Shown: positions 17,801 to 26,772 of the stretch, in pieces
How the letters are laid out: each line of letters starts with the position of its first letter
Numbering within the stretch: position 1 is the stretch's first letter
Source of the DNA: Clostridia bacterium
GTDB taxonomy: Bacteria; Bacillota; Clostridia; Christensenellales; CAG-917
Length of the DNA: 64,000 nt
Direction: 5' to 3'
Assembly (NCBI GenBank): GCA_017618055.1
Contig: JAFZVB010000013.1
Coordinates: 62,001-126,000 of the forward strand
Program-made: the position numbers and the translations under genes
The notes under the pieces: generated by a model
What the model was told of the DNA's origin: nothing
Databases searched by the model: none
Seen by the model: only the letters and a program-made list of their open reading frames with translations

Positions 17801-18462
17801 TCTTCTTTTTCGATATAGTGTACATCATTGGTTGCAACTACCTTAACACCAATCTCTTTAGCAATACGTACTAAATCGTTTCTAACTTTCCTTTCTTCAT
17901 CTATTCCGTGGTCCTGAAGTTCAATATAAAAGTCTCCAGGTTCAAACATGTCACGAAGTTGAATTGCATAGTTTTTTGCATCCTCATATTTGTTGTTTAG
18001 AAGCAATTGTGGGATAGCACCTGCAATACACGCAGATAAACAAATCAGACCTTTAGCATGCTCTTTTAGTATCTTTAAGTCTATTCTTGGTTTATCATAG
18101 AATCCATCCACGAATGAAGCCGAGCTTAATTTTACGAGATTATGATATCCTTCTTCGTTCTTTGCAAGAAGTATTAAATGCCAACGTTGAAATCTTATAT
18201 CTGCAGACTTTTGGTACATATCATCACAGGTATAGAACTCTTCACCAATAATTGGTTTAATACCTGTTCCTTTGAGGGAATCTACAAATGCATACACACC
18301 ATACATATTGCCATGATCCGTTATGGCAACTGCTTTCATATTTCTAGCCTTAAGTGCATCTGCTAAAGGATGAACGTCATGCTTTGCTCCTGTTGTTAAT
18401 CTTACGCATCCATCTAGTAGCGAATACTCTGTGTGTAAATGTAAGTGTACAAAATCTCCCAT
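14860..18462 (-). CDS. dnaE: DNA polymerase III subunit alpha
   Basis: Replicative (or lagging-strand) DNA polymerase of the DnaE class. The 1200-residue product starts with a PHP domain (HLHTEYSLLDG; later AITDHGNMYG). The polymerase palm has GPGRGSGVGS and PDFDIDF with catalytic aspartates, followed by fingers (RQTGMHAAGVVIC; ISIYRPGPMQFM), helix-hairpin-helix and a C-terminal OB-fold (FGCIVSNWEKKK). Length is typical of DnaE1 (about 1150). It is part of the run uvrC - PHP - whiA - dnaE - LuxR gene. The C-terminal region contains an acidic insert (about residues 995-1015) of low complexity. Confidence 0.96.
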   Translation of the reverse strand: MGDFVHLHLHTEYSLLDGCVRLTTGAKHDVHPLADALKARNMKAVAITDHGNMYGVYAFVDSLKGTGIKPIIGEEFYTCDDMYQKSADIRFQRWHLILLAKNEEGYHNLVKLSSASFVDGFYDKPRIDLKILKEHAKGLICLSACIAGAIPQLLLNNKYEDAKNYAIQLRDMFEPGDFYIELQDHGIDEERKVRNDLVRIAKEIGVKVVATNDVHYIEKEDADVQDDMMCVQLGITKDTPNPIRFEKQEFYLKTAEEMEELFGWCPEALASTVEIADKCTFEFQLRAKENLIPPYTSDDMGNRTAEQYLRDLCWEGIHKRYDVITDEIRERVEHELATIIDMGYATYFLIVWDYVNASKKMGIPVGPGRGSGVGSIVAYAIGITDVEPLRFNLIFERFLARERVSMPDFDIDFCYVRRGEVIDYVTKKYGRDRVSQIIAYGTMKAKQAVKDIARIYNISYEKSNNWAKTISKDPGATLKGCLDEKSKCFSPEFKKLYDSDPEAKKIVDKAMKIEGLPRQTGMHAAGVVICSQPVTDYVPLSRNHEFIVTQFDKTQVEPLGMLKMDFLGLKTLTDVKEAQKYILEDKGVDVTFEKDTYDDPKVYELISSGDCVAVFQLESGGMCDFMSRLKPTTLEDVIAGISIYRPGPMQFMNQFIAGKRNPESVTYLHEKLKPILEVTYGCIVYQEQVMQIAREVAGYSYGGADILRRAISKKKGDVLIRNKSVFANGGVVEGDKTNTPVPGAIANGVPSEVVDKLFDQLIDFAEYCFNKSHATAYAVLTYQTAYLKCYYPIHFLTAIINNRIGDAKEQSHYINYMRKIGINILKPDINKSKKNFSIDGDNVRFGLMGIKNVGEAAIESVLAERVNGGPYKDIRDFFKRCGANLNSRMIESMILGGAFDCFGKNRATLMASYKQIMALALKEQQSEAEGQISLFEMDAIGEQPIHYIEMKEYGKEQLLAEEKNNLGMYVSGHPLDDYDTSIFNFDLSRLIIDNSNVVGDESEAGQEVEMDMESDDEETSGVTLDKSWDKKEVRFGCIVSNWEKKKNKNNQVFTVGEIEDKGGTIQFTVFSKLYEQLLPVLSSERPIIVEGRLDLSGAEAKMVVDDMKIWQKDGDNEGDSEEQPSKLMLVLIESSEEQALLKSIAAMFPGNDILRLQIGTDPQTRKFRVFNNGVRVCNEMIEQVANVVGKGKIKVKDLNQ

Positions 18463-18475
18463 CTTCTTTCCCCTA

Positions 18476-19456
18476 TTACTCTATATTTCCCAATTCGCCA
18501 GCAATCTCTAAAATCTTTCTCAATCTATGATTTAAGCAACTCTTACTAACACCCAACATTTCTGCAAGTTCACTTAAAGATGCGGTTTGGGCAGACATTC
18601 TTGCTTGGGCTGTTTCATACAACTCTTTAGACAATGTTTCAAGACCAACTGTTTCTTCTATAATTCCAATTGCAACTAAATGCTTGGAAGAAGCAACAAA
18701 TGTTTTGTCTAAGTTTGCAGCCTCACAAATTGATGTACGATTTATTATATTTGCCGTTTGCCTTTCGTTTATTATTGATTTTAATTGTGCCACACCTTCT
18801 ACAATTCCCATTATTCCTAATATAGAAAGAATCTCATCTTTATCTTTTAGATAAATTAAGAAGTTTTGGCTTCTTTCACTCTTCTTTGCGTTAATTCCAA
18901 ACATTTTAAGAAGGGCCATAATGGAGTCTGCATAATCTTCCGAATTAACTGAGAACTCAAAATGATATCCATCTTTCTTTACATCCGAAGATTCTAAAGA
19001 TGGCACAAAAATACTACCACCTGCAACAAATAATCCCATTAAATATGCCTTAGCATTCTTTTGGTCTTTATATGCAAGAGATGGGACAGTATTAACTATT
19101 GCTTGTGGGACTCCATCCTTAAACAACATTATGCCCAAATCTTCCAATACTTCTAATGTGAACATCTTAGGAACAGATACCGTACAGAATTTACTGCCAG
19201 AGCCTTTATTGTTCTTTGTCTTTGGAAGAAGTAATTCAAACTCTGTTGGGAAGTCTATTTTAAGTGTATTCATTATGTTAAGTGCGATATCGCTATTATC
19301 TACACTAAATACAAAGTTCATTCTACCTTCGGTATACTCCAAAGATCCAGAAACTTTGCCTATTGCAGACAAATATGAAAATCTCTCCTCTTGTGTTGCA
19401 AAAGAAGTTGCTAATATTTCTTTTAAAACTACCTCAAAAAATTCTGACTTCGACAT
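18476..19456 (-). CDS. whiA: DNA-binding protein WhiA
   Basis: A 326-residue WhiA protein, combining a LAGLIDADG-like fold (two copies; for example KAYLMGLFVAGGSIF) with a C-terminal helix-turn-helix (LSELAEMLGVSKSCLNHRLRKI). WhiA controls sporulation genes in Streptomyces and affects cell division and chromosome organisation in Bacillus. Here it does not sit next to yvcJ/yvcK, the usual Firmicutes neighbours, but between a PHP phosphoesterase and dnaE. The ribosome site is weak and the start is 4 nt after the PHP stop, which suggests translational coupling. Confidence 0.93.
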   Translation of the reverse strand: MSKSEFFEVVLKEILATSFATQEERFSYLSAIGKVSGSLEYTEGRMNFVFSVDNSDIALNIMNTLKIDFPTEFELLLPKTKNNKGSGSKFCTVSVPKMFTLEVLEDLGIMLFKDGVPQAIVNTVPSLAYKDQKNAKAYLMGLFVAGGSIFVPSLESSDVKKDGYHFEFSVNSEDYADSIMALLKMFGINAKKSERSQNFLIYLKDKDEILSILGIMGIVEGVAQLKSIINERQTANIINRTSICEAANLDKTFVASSKHLVAIGIIEETVGLETLSKELYETAQARMSAQTASLSELAEMLGVSKSCLNHRLRKILEIAGELGNIE

Positions 19457-19460
19457 GTTG

Positions 19461-20231
19461 TTATTCTTCTACTTTATAATTGGATTTGTCTTTAAATTTT
19501 GGTTCGCATCCTATTCCAGCAATTCTGTCTGTTGGAATGTTATACTTTTCTATTAAAGCGATGGTGTTGTCAAACTTGCCAACTGCTTTCTTTGTATGAG
19601 CATCACTACCAACTATGAGTTTTACTCCAGATTCAATAATGTCTCCGATACAAGGTTCAATATCTTTTATGTGTTTTTCGTTTAGTTCAATATAGATATC
19701 TTTTTCTTTTGCCTTTTCACAAATTGCTTTGATATCTACAAGAGCTCTATGTTGAAGATGTACTAATATGTCTATTGGATATCTTTCCATTGCGGATAAA
19801 TATGCCCAAGTATTAGTTGCTATCATTTTCTCTCTTGCCTTCTTTCCACAGAATCCGTTTACTAAAAGGTACTTCATATTCTTATCCCAACAAACTGCTT
19901 CTAAATATCTATGGAAACCACAAGCAAGCACATCTAAGTGTGGCATAATATCATCTGGAATATCCATATCTCCATTTCTATTTAGAAGATTGCCCTCAAT
20001 TCCATGATATATCTTAATATCTAAATCATTTGCTTGGTGCATCATACCAATTGCTTCCATTTGTGTGGCAAATTTATGGTGTGACATAGAAGATACTAAA
20101 GTGTGCCATGAATGGTCTGTAACTGCTATTTCTTTTAATCCAACTTGGATTGCAATTTTAGTTTGGTCTACCAATGAAGCCATTCCATCTGAAGCTGTTG
20201 TATGAATATGATAGTCTCCAAAAATTTCCAT
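19461..20231 (-). CDS. PHP-domain phosphoesterase (YcdX-like)
   Basis: A 256-residue stand-alone PHP domain protein. Metal-binding motifs: DYHIHTTASDG near the N-terminus, AVTDHSWH, a glutamate in YHGIEGNLLN, HLQHRALVD and the C-terminal VGSDAHTKKAVG. The set matches the YcdX/PolX-type trinuclear metal phosphoesterases. The substrate is unknown; its place before whiA and dnaE is compatible with a role in DNA or nucleotide metabolism, but that is inference. Confidence 0.88.
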   Translation of the reverse strand: MEIFGDYHIHTTASDGMASLVDQTKIAIQVGLKEIAVTDHSWHTLVSSMSHHKFATQMEAIGMMHQANDLDIKIYHGIEGNLLNRNGDMDIPDDIMPHLDVLACGFHRYLEAVCWDKNMKYLLVNGFCGKKAREKMIATNTWAYLSAMERYPIDILVHLQHRALVDIKAICEKAKEKDIYIELNEKHIKDIEPCIGDIIESGVKLIVGSDAHTKKAVGKFDNTIALIEKYNIPTDRIAGIGCEPKFKDKSNYKVEE

Positions 20232-20270
20232 TTTTCTACCCCTTTACGTACACGAATATGTAATAAATAT

Positions 20271-20291
20271 ATTACCACAAGAGGTGGTAAT
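20271..20291 (-). terminator. Hairpin downstream of uvrC
   Basis: ATTACCAC and GTGGTAAT form a perfect 8-bp stem with a 5-nt loop between uvrC and the PHP gene. No run of U follows, so it may be a weak terminator, an mRNA processing or stabilising element, or an operator (as DNA it is a palindrome). Confidence 0.4.
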
Positions 20292-20322
20292 AATTCAAGA
20301 ACTAAACAAGGATTTATACGGG

Positions 20323-22122
20323 TTATTTTTGGGATAAATAATCTAGAATTATTTTGGCTGTTTTCTTGCCAACGCCTGCCTTAATTAGGTCTTCTTCGCT
20401 AGCATTCTTGACGTTTTCTAGGCTTCCAAACTCTTTATATAACAATTGCGCAGTCTTATCTCCTACACCTTTAATTTCTTTAAATACACTCTCAGACATC
20501 CTTTTACTGTGCAAAGAACGATGGTAACTAATTGCAAATCTATGAGACTCATCTCTAAGTCTTTGTAGTAATTGGAGAGCAATATTATCTAGTGGCAACA
20601 TTATAGGATCTACATCATTAAGCATATATATTTCTTCGTCCTTTTTAGTTAGACCAATCATTTCTATATTAGCACCAACTTCTTCCATAGCTTCCTGTGC
20701 ATACTTTAACTGCATGAGACCACCATCTAATAAAATTAAATCTGGTGTTGTCTTGAAAGATTCATCTGTTTCTTTTGGATCCAGCATTCTTTTAAATCTT
20801 CTAGTTAATATCTCTTTCATAGAAGCAAAATCGTTGTTTCCTTCTACTGTCTTTAATCTAAATCTTCTATAATGACTCTTCTTTGGTTCGCCATATTCAA
20901 AAACAACCATACTTGCAACCATATCTGTTCCAGAAATATGAGAGATATCATAACACTCGATTCTATTTGGAGTGTAATTAAGGTTGAGAATGTTTTGTAA
21001 TTGTTGTACAGCGCCAACTGTTCTTATCTTCTTTCTTTCCTCAACATCTCCATATTTATCTAATGCCTCTTTTGCATTAGATGTGGCAAGGTCTAGAAGT
21101 TGTTTTCTAATTCCTTTTTCTGGAATAGATACATTTATCTTTCTTCCTGCGAGTTTAGAGATAGAACTGGATAATGTTTCCTTGTCTTCACAATCTTTCA
21201 TTACTACTTCATCACAGATTGGTTTGTTCTTTTCATAGAAAGCATAAACATATTGTGAAAGTGAGTCTATAATTCCATCTGTTATAAAACTATCACTACC
21301 AACAAACTTGCCACCTCTAATAACCATAAGGTTAACCGAAGTCATAATGCCGTTGGATTCTTGTGCAAATATATCTATGTTGTAGTCCTTTGGTATAGCA
21401 CTAACTTGCTTTCTTATAAGCTTTTCTAAAACCTTGAGCTTATCTCTATATACCATTGCAACTTCATAATTCTCATCTTTAGCAAATGCTTCCATCTTTT
21501 GTTTCAATAAAGACTCAACTTCTTTGTCATTGCCTTTCAAGAATGAGATTACTTTATCAACTTCTGCCTTATATTCTTCTTCGCTTACATCACCTTTACA
21601 TGGAGCAAGACATTTTCCAAGATGGTAATTTAAACATGGCCTCGTTGGCTTGTCTAAAGACCTAGAACAATCTCTTACTCTGAATGCAGTATGGATAAGT
21701 TCAAAGATATCTCTAATGTTTACACTAACCATATAAGGTCCGAAATATTTAGCACCGTCATTTTTAAGTGTTCTTGTGAAAGTGATAGATGGATACTTTT
21801 CCTTAACATTGATTTTTATGTATGGATAAGATTTGTCATCCTTTAAGAGAATGTTGTAATGTGGTTTGTATTGCTTAATTAGATTGTTTTCAGCAACTAG
21901 TGCATCCACTTCACTTTGGCAAATTATGTATCTAAAATCTACAACATGTTCAAGCATTGCCATAACCTTTTCTGGCTTACTTGAGTTGTTAAAATATTGT
22001 CTTAATCTGTTAACTAAAACTTTAGCTTTACCGACATAAATGACATTTGATTGTTCATCTAACATCATATAAACCCCTGGTTTTGCAGGAACATCATTTA
22101 ATTTGGCTTTTAAATCTACCAT
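20323..22122 (-). CDS. uvrC: UvrABC system subunit C
   Basis: The incision nuclease of nucleotide excision repair. The 599-residue product has the GIY-YIG domain (KPGVYMMLDEQSNVIYVGKA, then LRQYF), a cysteine-rich iron-sulfur region (CSRSLDKPTRPCLNYHLGKCLAPC), a UVR/UvrB-binding motif around DENYEVAMVYRDKL, the RNase-H-like 5' nuclease domain (RIECYDISHISGTDMVASMV) and C-terminal helix-hairpin-helix motifs (IKGVGDKTAQLLYKEFGSLE). Length is typical. It starts 3 nt after the stop of the 206-residue membrane protein. Confidence 0.96.
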   Translation of the reverse strand: MVDLKAKLNDVPAKPGVYMMLDEQSNVIYVGKAKVLVNRLRQYFNNSSKPEKVMAMLEHVVDFRYIICQSEVDALVAENNLIKQYKPHYNILLKDDKSYPYIKINVKEKYPSITFTRTLKNDGAKYFGPYMVSVNIRDIFELIHTAFRVRDCSRSLDKPTRPCLNYHLGKCLAPCKGDVSEEEYKAEVDKVISFLKGNDKEVESLLKQKMEAFAKDENYEVAMVYRDKLKVLEKLIRKQVSAIPKDYNIDIFAQESNGIMTSVNLMVIRGGKFVGSDSFITDGIIDSLSQYVYAFYEKNKPICDEVVMKDCEDKETLSSSISKLAGRKINVSIPEKGIRKQLLDLATSNAKEALDKYGDVEERKKIRTVGAVQQLQNILNLNYTPNRIECYDISHISGTDMVASMVVFEYGEPKKSHYRRFRLKTVEGNNDFASMKEILTRRFKRMLDPKETDESFKTTPDLILLDGGLMQLKYAQEAMEEVGANIEMIGLTKKDEEIYMLNDVDPIMLPLDNIALQLLQRLRDESHRFAISYHRSLHSKRMSESVFKEIKGVGDKTAQLLYKEFGSLENVKNASEEDLIKAGVGKKTAKIILDYLSQK

Positions 22123-22125
22123 CTA

Positions 22126-22746
22126 TTATTCCTCCTCAAAAGGGTTTTCTTCGCTATCTTTTTCTTCGTCTATTGGTTGCTCTATTGTCTTAGTATCTTT
22201 ATCTCTAATAACCCTGCAAACCTTAGGTGCAAGGAACTTATATATGAATATCATAGCAATGTCTAATGCTAGCAATATTGGTACTCCAGCTAGCTCTACA
22301 GCCCAGAATGGAATGGCTCCAATAATGTCTGGAGATATCATAATAGTACCTGCTACATAGTACATGAAAGCAATACTGCCAGCCATATATATGAGCTTTA
22401 TAGGATAAATTATATACCACTTTATATTCTTTTCATATAGTATTATCCCAACAATGGTTATAGGTCCGAAGTAGAATATAAATCCCATTACAGACATAAT
22501 ATCATAAGGCATTGCAAGGCACAAAAGTGATGATGCAATATATGCTGAAATAGGTGCGAAATAGTACTTCTTTTTAATTGGCATACAAATAGCAAGTGCA
22601 GCAACAAAGAAGAATCCTATACTTCCATATCTAACCAACATAGAGATAGCTAATAACAAAAATGCCAAAGCAGTTGATATACCTGCTAAGGCAACTTCAT
22701 ATAATCTTTGAGATCTCTTTCTGTTATTAGGCTCTCTTCTTTTCAT
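22126..22746 (-). CDS. Multi-pass membrane protein, unrecognised
   Basis: A 206-residue protein with a basic N-terminus (MKRREPNNRKRSQRLYEVAL), then about five to six hydrophobic helices and a charged acidic tail (EQPIDEEKDSEENPFEEE). The order of helices (LAGISTALAFLLLAISMLV at the start) is faintly like small substrate-capture or DUF2232-type membrane proteins, but I cannot place it. It lies 6 nt after the J-domain gene and 3 nt before uvrC, so it is co-transcribed with both. Confidence 0.65.
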   Translation of the reverse strand: MKRREPNNRKRSQRLYEVALAGISTALAFLLLAISMLVRYGSIGFFFVAALAICMPIKKKYYFAPISAYIASSLLCLAMPYDIMSVMGFIFYFGPITIVGIILYEKNIKWYIIYPIKLIYMAGSIAFMYYVAGTIMISPDIIGAIPFWAVELAGVPILLALDIAMIFIYKFLAPKVCRVIRDKDTKTIEQPIDEEKDSEENPFEEE

Positions 22747-22752
22747 TGTTTA

Positions 22753-23400
22753 TTAGCAACATCTAATCAAGTCTCCACCCATACATTCACAGCATGAATC
22801 TAGACACCATAATGTTGCACAAACACTACAAATTGTTCCACCAACATTGTCATCTGCATCGTTTCTTCTACCATAACTACGTCCTTCTTGGTGTGTTGTG
22901 GTATTGCTTTCATATGTTCTTTGTTGGGTATTTTGTTGTTGAGGTGGGTTCATCTTTTGGCAAACCTTTTCATAAACGCTTTTGAATTTAGCGTTATCTG
23001 GTTCGATTTCCATAGCAACTTCTAGTTGCTTTTTACATTCTTGATACCACATCCTAGCATAATATACTCTTGCTTGATAGAAGTGCCAGTTTCCATCTCT
23101 GTATGACATACTATCCAAGAATCTTTGTGCTTTATCTAAATCATTATTTTTAATGGATTCATTAATAATCTTGTAATTATCTTGATTATCTGCAATAGGA
23201 TTATCCTGTTCTTTTAATTCCATTGCTTTTTGATAAGCATCATCAAGGAGAGTTAATTCACGTGCAGCATCAGCCCCTTCCTCACCTGGAAGAAACCTTT
23301 TTTCTTGCAACTCTTTTCTTTTCGCCTTGTAAGCCTCGAGTATTTCTTGTTGAGATGCATTTCTATCTACACCTATTATTACAAACGGGTCGTATGACAT
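22753..23400 (-). CDS. Degenerate J-domain protein with Cys-rich tail
   Basis: A 215-residue protein. Residues 1-65 have J-domain layout (DPFVIIGVDRNASQQEILEA, then LTLLDDAYQKAM), but the HPD tripeptide needed to stimulate DnaK is absent; the loop reads RFLPGEEGAD. Residues about 85-155 look like a TPR pair (AQRFLDSMSYRDGNWHFYQA and CKKQLEVAMEIEPDNAKF). A Q/N/T-rich linker follows, then a cysteine-rich end (ICSVCATLWCLDSCCECMGG and a final CC) with about eight cysteines, possibly metal-binding. It overlaps the DUF5685 gene by 22 nt. The two families are commonly adjacent in Clostridia, as far as I recall. Confidence 0.78.
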   Translation of the reverse strand: MSYDPFVIIGVDRNASQQEILEAYKAKRKELQEKRFLPGEEGADAARELTLLDDAYQKAMELKEQDNPIADNQDNYKIINESIKNNDLDKAQRFLDSMSYRDGNWHFYQARVYYARMWYQECKKQLEVAMEIEPDNAKFKSVYEKVCQKMNPPQQQNTQQRTYESNTTTHQEGRSYGRRNDADDNVGGTICSVCATLWCLDSCCECMGGDLIRCC

Positions 23401-24254
23401 TTATCTTCTCCTTTTAATAATTTGCTTATTTGCATTGGGATCCCTTTATATACAATATTGGAGAGTACGCCCTCTGCGACTACCACATTCATTCTATCAT
23501 AAGCATCTGCCATATCATTGTATGTTGTATTCAATGTGAAGCTTATTTCTTCCTTGTTTTTCTCTAAGAATTCAATCTTATTTTCACAAGGACCATACTT
23601 AGCAACGAATGGGTTATATCTTTTCTTTTTTGTATCTTCTTCCAAATCGTCTATGGCATCTAGTATATATACTATCTTCCCTAAACAATATGTGAATACT
23701 TCTTCGTCCTCAGTTAGTGGTCTGTACTTAGACATCATATCTTTTGTGACATCTCTCATAAGTACTCCCATGGTATCTGCTACCCTGTCTATACTATCTG
23801 AGTTTTCTTTTTCCAACTTTGCAAGTGCATCGAAGCATTCGTTCATACACTTATCTACGTTAGGCATTCTCTTTTTAGCAGCTCTTTTTCTAGATGCTAG
23901 TCTTGCTTTTACAAAAACTCTTCTCTTTTTACCATCTTGTACATCATCTTGTGCTTTATAATAAATCAATAAAACACTTAAATCTGCAACTGCTTTTGAT
24001 ATCTCATCTACACTAGCAATTGGTCTCTTGGTAAATGGATGAATCATGCAATGAGCATTCTTTACATCTATTTCCTTGTTTGCAAGACAATGTAGAAGCG
24101 CTGAGTAGAATGCTGAATCATAGTTTACACAAAGTCTTGTTGCTGGTGTTCCTGTTCTTCCAAGTGCTACACAGAGTCCGCAGTAGTATGCTCTAAAGGC
24201 CATAAAGTCTTTTACATACATATTTGCTTTATCTGGTATTACATATCCAAACAT
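23379..24254 (-). CDS. DUF5685 family protein
   Basis: A 291-residue protein starting MFGYVIPDKANMYVKDFMAF, then RAYYCGLCVALGRTG, the DUF5685 signature. An acidic motif VYILDAIDDLEEDTKKKRYNPF late in the chain resembles the metal-binding D-D-x-x-E-D of polyprenyl-synthase-like all-alpha folds. The cysteine pair CGLC and a third cysteine in RLCVNYD may bind metal. Function is unknown. It is followed, with a 22-nt overlap, by the J-domain-like protein. Confidence 0.82.
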   Translation of the reverse strand: MFGYVIPDKANMYVKDFMAFRAYYCGLCVALGRTGTPATRLCVNYDSAFYSALLHCLANKEIDVKNAHCMIHPFTKRPIASVDEISKAVADLSVLLIYYKAQDDVQDGKKRRVFVKARLASRKRAAKKRMPNVDKCMNECFDALAKLEKENSDSIDRVADTMGVLMRDVTKDMMSKYRPLTEDEEVFTYCLGKIVYILDAIDDLEEDTKKKRYNPFVAKYGPCENKIEFLEKNKEEISFTLNTTYNDMADAYDRMNVVVAEGVLSNIVYKGIPMQISKLLKGEDKCHTTRL

Positions 24255-24260
24255 ATTCTC

Positions 24261-25271
24261 TTAGAATTGTACAAGCCCTATCTTCTTTTGGACCTTTCTT
24301 AATGTCTTCATTGCAATGTAACGTGCTTTATCTGCACTTTCCTTTGCAACTTGTTGTATATATGCCTTATCTGCAAGATATTTAGCAACCTCACTTCTAA
24401 TTGGAGCAAATTTTGCTGCAACAGCTTCCCCAACTGCTATCTTGAAGTTACCATAACCACTTCCTGCAAATTCTTTTTCTACATCTGCTACAGATTTTCC
24501 TGTTACACAAGAATAGATAGTAATAAGATTACTAATTCCTGGTTTGTCTTCTCTCATAACGATTTCATTACCACTATCTGTTACAGCTCTCTTGAACTTT
24601 CTAAGAATAGTTGGTTCATCATCTATAATAGAAATAGTTGCATTTTCATCTGGATCAGATTTAGACATTTTAGCTGTTGGTTCTTGAAGTGAGAATATCT
24701 TTGCACCTGCTGGAGCAATATATGGTTCTGGAACCTTAAATACATCACCATAAAGATTATTAAATCTTTCTGCAATGTTTCTTGTTAATTCAAGATGTTG
24801 TTTTTGGTCTACTCCAACTGGAACTAAATCACTTTGATAAATAAGGATATCGCAAGCCATTAATACAGGATAATCTAAAAGTCCCATATTAATATTATCT
24901 TGGTGTTTTGCACTCTTGTCTTTAAATTGTGTCATTCTTGTCATCTCACCAACGTAAGCATAACAATTTAATATCCATTGTAATTCGCTAACTTCTGGTA
25001 CATGGGATTGGAAGAATAAAAGTGCATCTGCAGGATTGATACCACAAGCTAATAATTGAGCATAAAAACTCATGCTTGCTTGTCTAAGTTCTGCTGCTTC
25101 ACGTCTAACTGTTAAAGAGTGTAAATCTGCAATAAAGAATATTGAATTATAATCCTTTTGATACTTTACACAGTTTTGTACTGCTCCCAAATAATTACCT
25201 AAGGTAATTACACCTGTTGGTTGGAAGCCTGTTAACATTGTTTTTGGTTTTTGTTCAATAATGTCTGCCAT
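24261..25271 (-). CDS. trpS: Tryptophanyl-tRNA synthetase
   Basis: Charges tRNA-Trp. The 336-residue class I synthetase has the HIGH-equivalent region PTGVITLGNYLGA, the KMSKS loop in AKMSKSDPDENATI, and conserved LACGINPADALLFFQSHVPE and PVGVDQKQHLELTRNIAERFN. Length is typical (about 330). The start ATG at 25271 follows the thrC stop by 9 nt, and no T-box leader is present between them. Confidence 0.96.
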   Translation of the reverse strand: MADIIEQKPKTMLTGFQPTGVITLGNYLGAVQNCVKYQKDYNSIFFIADLHSLTVRREAAELRQASMSFYAQLLACGINPADALLFFQSHVPEVSELQWILNCYAYVGEMTRMTQFKDKSAKHQDNINMGLLDYPVLMACDILIYQSDLVPVGVDQKQHLELTRNIAERFNNLYGDVFKVPEPYIAPAGAKIFSLQEPTAKMSKSDPDENATISIIDDEPTILRKFKRAVTDSGNEIVMREDKPGISNLITIYSCVTGKSVADVEKEFAGSGYGNFKIAVGEAVAAKFAPIRSEVAKYLADKAYIQQVAKESADKARYIAMKTLRKVQKKIGLVQF

Positions 25272-25280
25272 AATATATCC

Positions 25281-26771
25281 TTATTCTTGATTATCGTCTG
25301 AAATAAAGTTCATAACAGCTTTTAGAGTTTCATCTCTTTCTACAACTGTTGTATGACGAATCTTTTTCTCTCTTAAATAATATAAACTCTCTGGGCAAGG
25401 TAATCCGCTTTGGAATTGGATTTTGCTCATACATTTATAATTGTCTCTTTCTGTTCCACCCATTGCAGAATATACATCTCTTGGGAACTTGTATGGACTT
25501 GCTGTTGATAGAACTATCGTCTTTGTCTCATCCTCGGTTTCACCGCAATAATCCGTATAAACACTTGCAGCAACTCCTGTGTGTGGATCCATAACATATC
25601 CGTAATTATCAAAGTAATCTCCAATGATTTCTTTGGTTTCTTCTTCATCTGCCCAACCACTTTCAAATATTCCAGAAGATAGGTCTACTTTATTAAGGTC
25701 TACACTAAATACTCCTGTTTCTTTGAGGTCTGCATATATCTTTGCTATCTGGTCTGAATCTCTTCCAAAGATATCATATAAATATCTTTCAAGGTTGGAA
25801 CTAATCAAAATATCCATACTTGGGGACATTGTCTTATAGAACTTTCTTTCTACATTGTATTCACCAGTATGGAAGAAGTCTGTTAGGATGTTATTTTGGT
25901 TGGATGCAATTATTAGTTTGTTTACTGGCAATCCCATCTTATATGCATAATATCCTGCAAGAATATCTCCAAAGTTTCCTGTTGGAACAACAAAGTTTAC
26001 CTTGTCTCCTAAATCTATTTGCCCAGTTGTTACCATATCTGTGTATGCAGAGAAATAATATACAACTTGTGGTAATAATCTTCCTAAGTTAATAGAATTT
26101 GCAGAAGACATTGTAATATTTAGCTTTGCTAAAGTATCTATTGCAGTCTTGTCGTTGAAGATTGCTTTAACTGCTGTTTGTGCATCATCAAAGTTGCCCT
26201 TAATACCTGCAACGTGTACGTTCTCTCCTTCTTGTGTAATCATTTGGAGTTTCTGCATTTCGGATACACCTTCGGATGGGTAGAAAACAATTATTTCAGT
26301 TCCTTCTACATCTTGGAATCCGGATAATGCAGCTTTGCCTGTATCTCCAGAAGTTGCAACAAGAATTAATGTTTTATCATCTCTTCCAATCTTCTTTTTA
26401 GATGCGACAAGTAAGTATGGCATAAGTGTTAAAGCCATATCCTTAAAAGCACATGTTGGTCCGTGCCATAATTCCATAAAGAATAACATTTCATCAATCT
26501 TTACAACTGGACATGGATCTCCATCAAAACGTGAATATGCTTTTCTTGCATAGTCTAAAAGTTCCTCTTTATCAAATTCATCCATGTATAGTTTCAAAAC
26601 TTCTGCTGCTCTTTCTGGATAATCTAATTCTCCAAGAACATTGATGAAGTCTAATCCTACTTGTGGATACTCTATAGGAACAATAAGACCACCGTCTTCT
26701 GAAATACCTTTGACGATGGCTTCACTTGCTGTGAATATTTTGCTTGAATCTCTAGTGCTTGTGTACTTCAT
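25281..26771 (-). CDS. thrC: Threonine synthase
   Basis: Converts O-phosphohomoserine to threonine with pyridoxal phosphate. The 496-residue product belongs to the long (yeast/E. coli-like) class: RDSSKIFTASEAIVKGISEDGGLIVP at the N-terminus, PLP lysine K110 in HGPTCAFKDMAL, the phosphate-binding ATSGDTGKAALSGF, and the C-terminal VLSTASPYKFPRDV. It starts 1 nt after the stop of the small P-loop gene. No homoserine kinase or dehydrogenase gene is nearby. Confidence 0.95.
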   Translation of the reverse strand: MKYTSTRDSSKIFTASEAIVKGISEDGGLIVPIEYPQVGLDFINVLGELDYPERAAEVLKLYMDEFDKEELLDYARKAYSRFDGDPCPVVKIDEMLFFMELWHGPTCAFKDMALTLMPYLLVASKKKIGRDDKTLILVATSGDTGKAALSGFQDVEGTEIIVFYPSEGVSEMQKLQMITQEGENVHVAGIKGNFDDAQTAVKAIFNDKTAIDTLAKLNITMSSANSINLGRLLPQVVYYFSAYTDMVTTGQIDLGDKVNFVVPTGNFGDILAGYYAYKMGLPVNKLIIASNQNNILTDFFHTGEYNVERKFYKTMSPSMDILISSNLERYLYDIFGRDSDQIAKIYADLKETGVFSVDLNKVDLSSGIFESGWADEEETKEIIGDYFDNYGYVMDPHTGVAASVYTDYCGETEDETKTIVLSTASPYKFPRDVYSAMGGTERDNYKCMSKIQFQSGLPCPESLYYLREKKIRHTTVVERDETLKAVMNFISDDNQE

Positions 26772-26772
26772 A

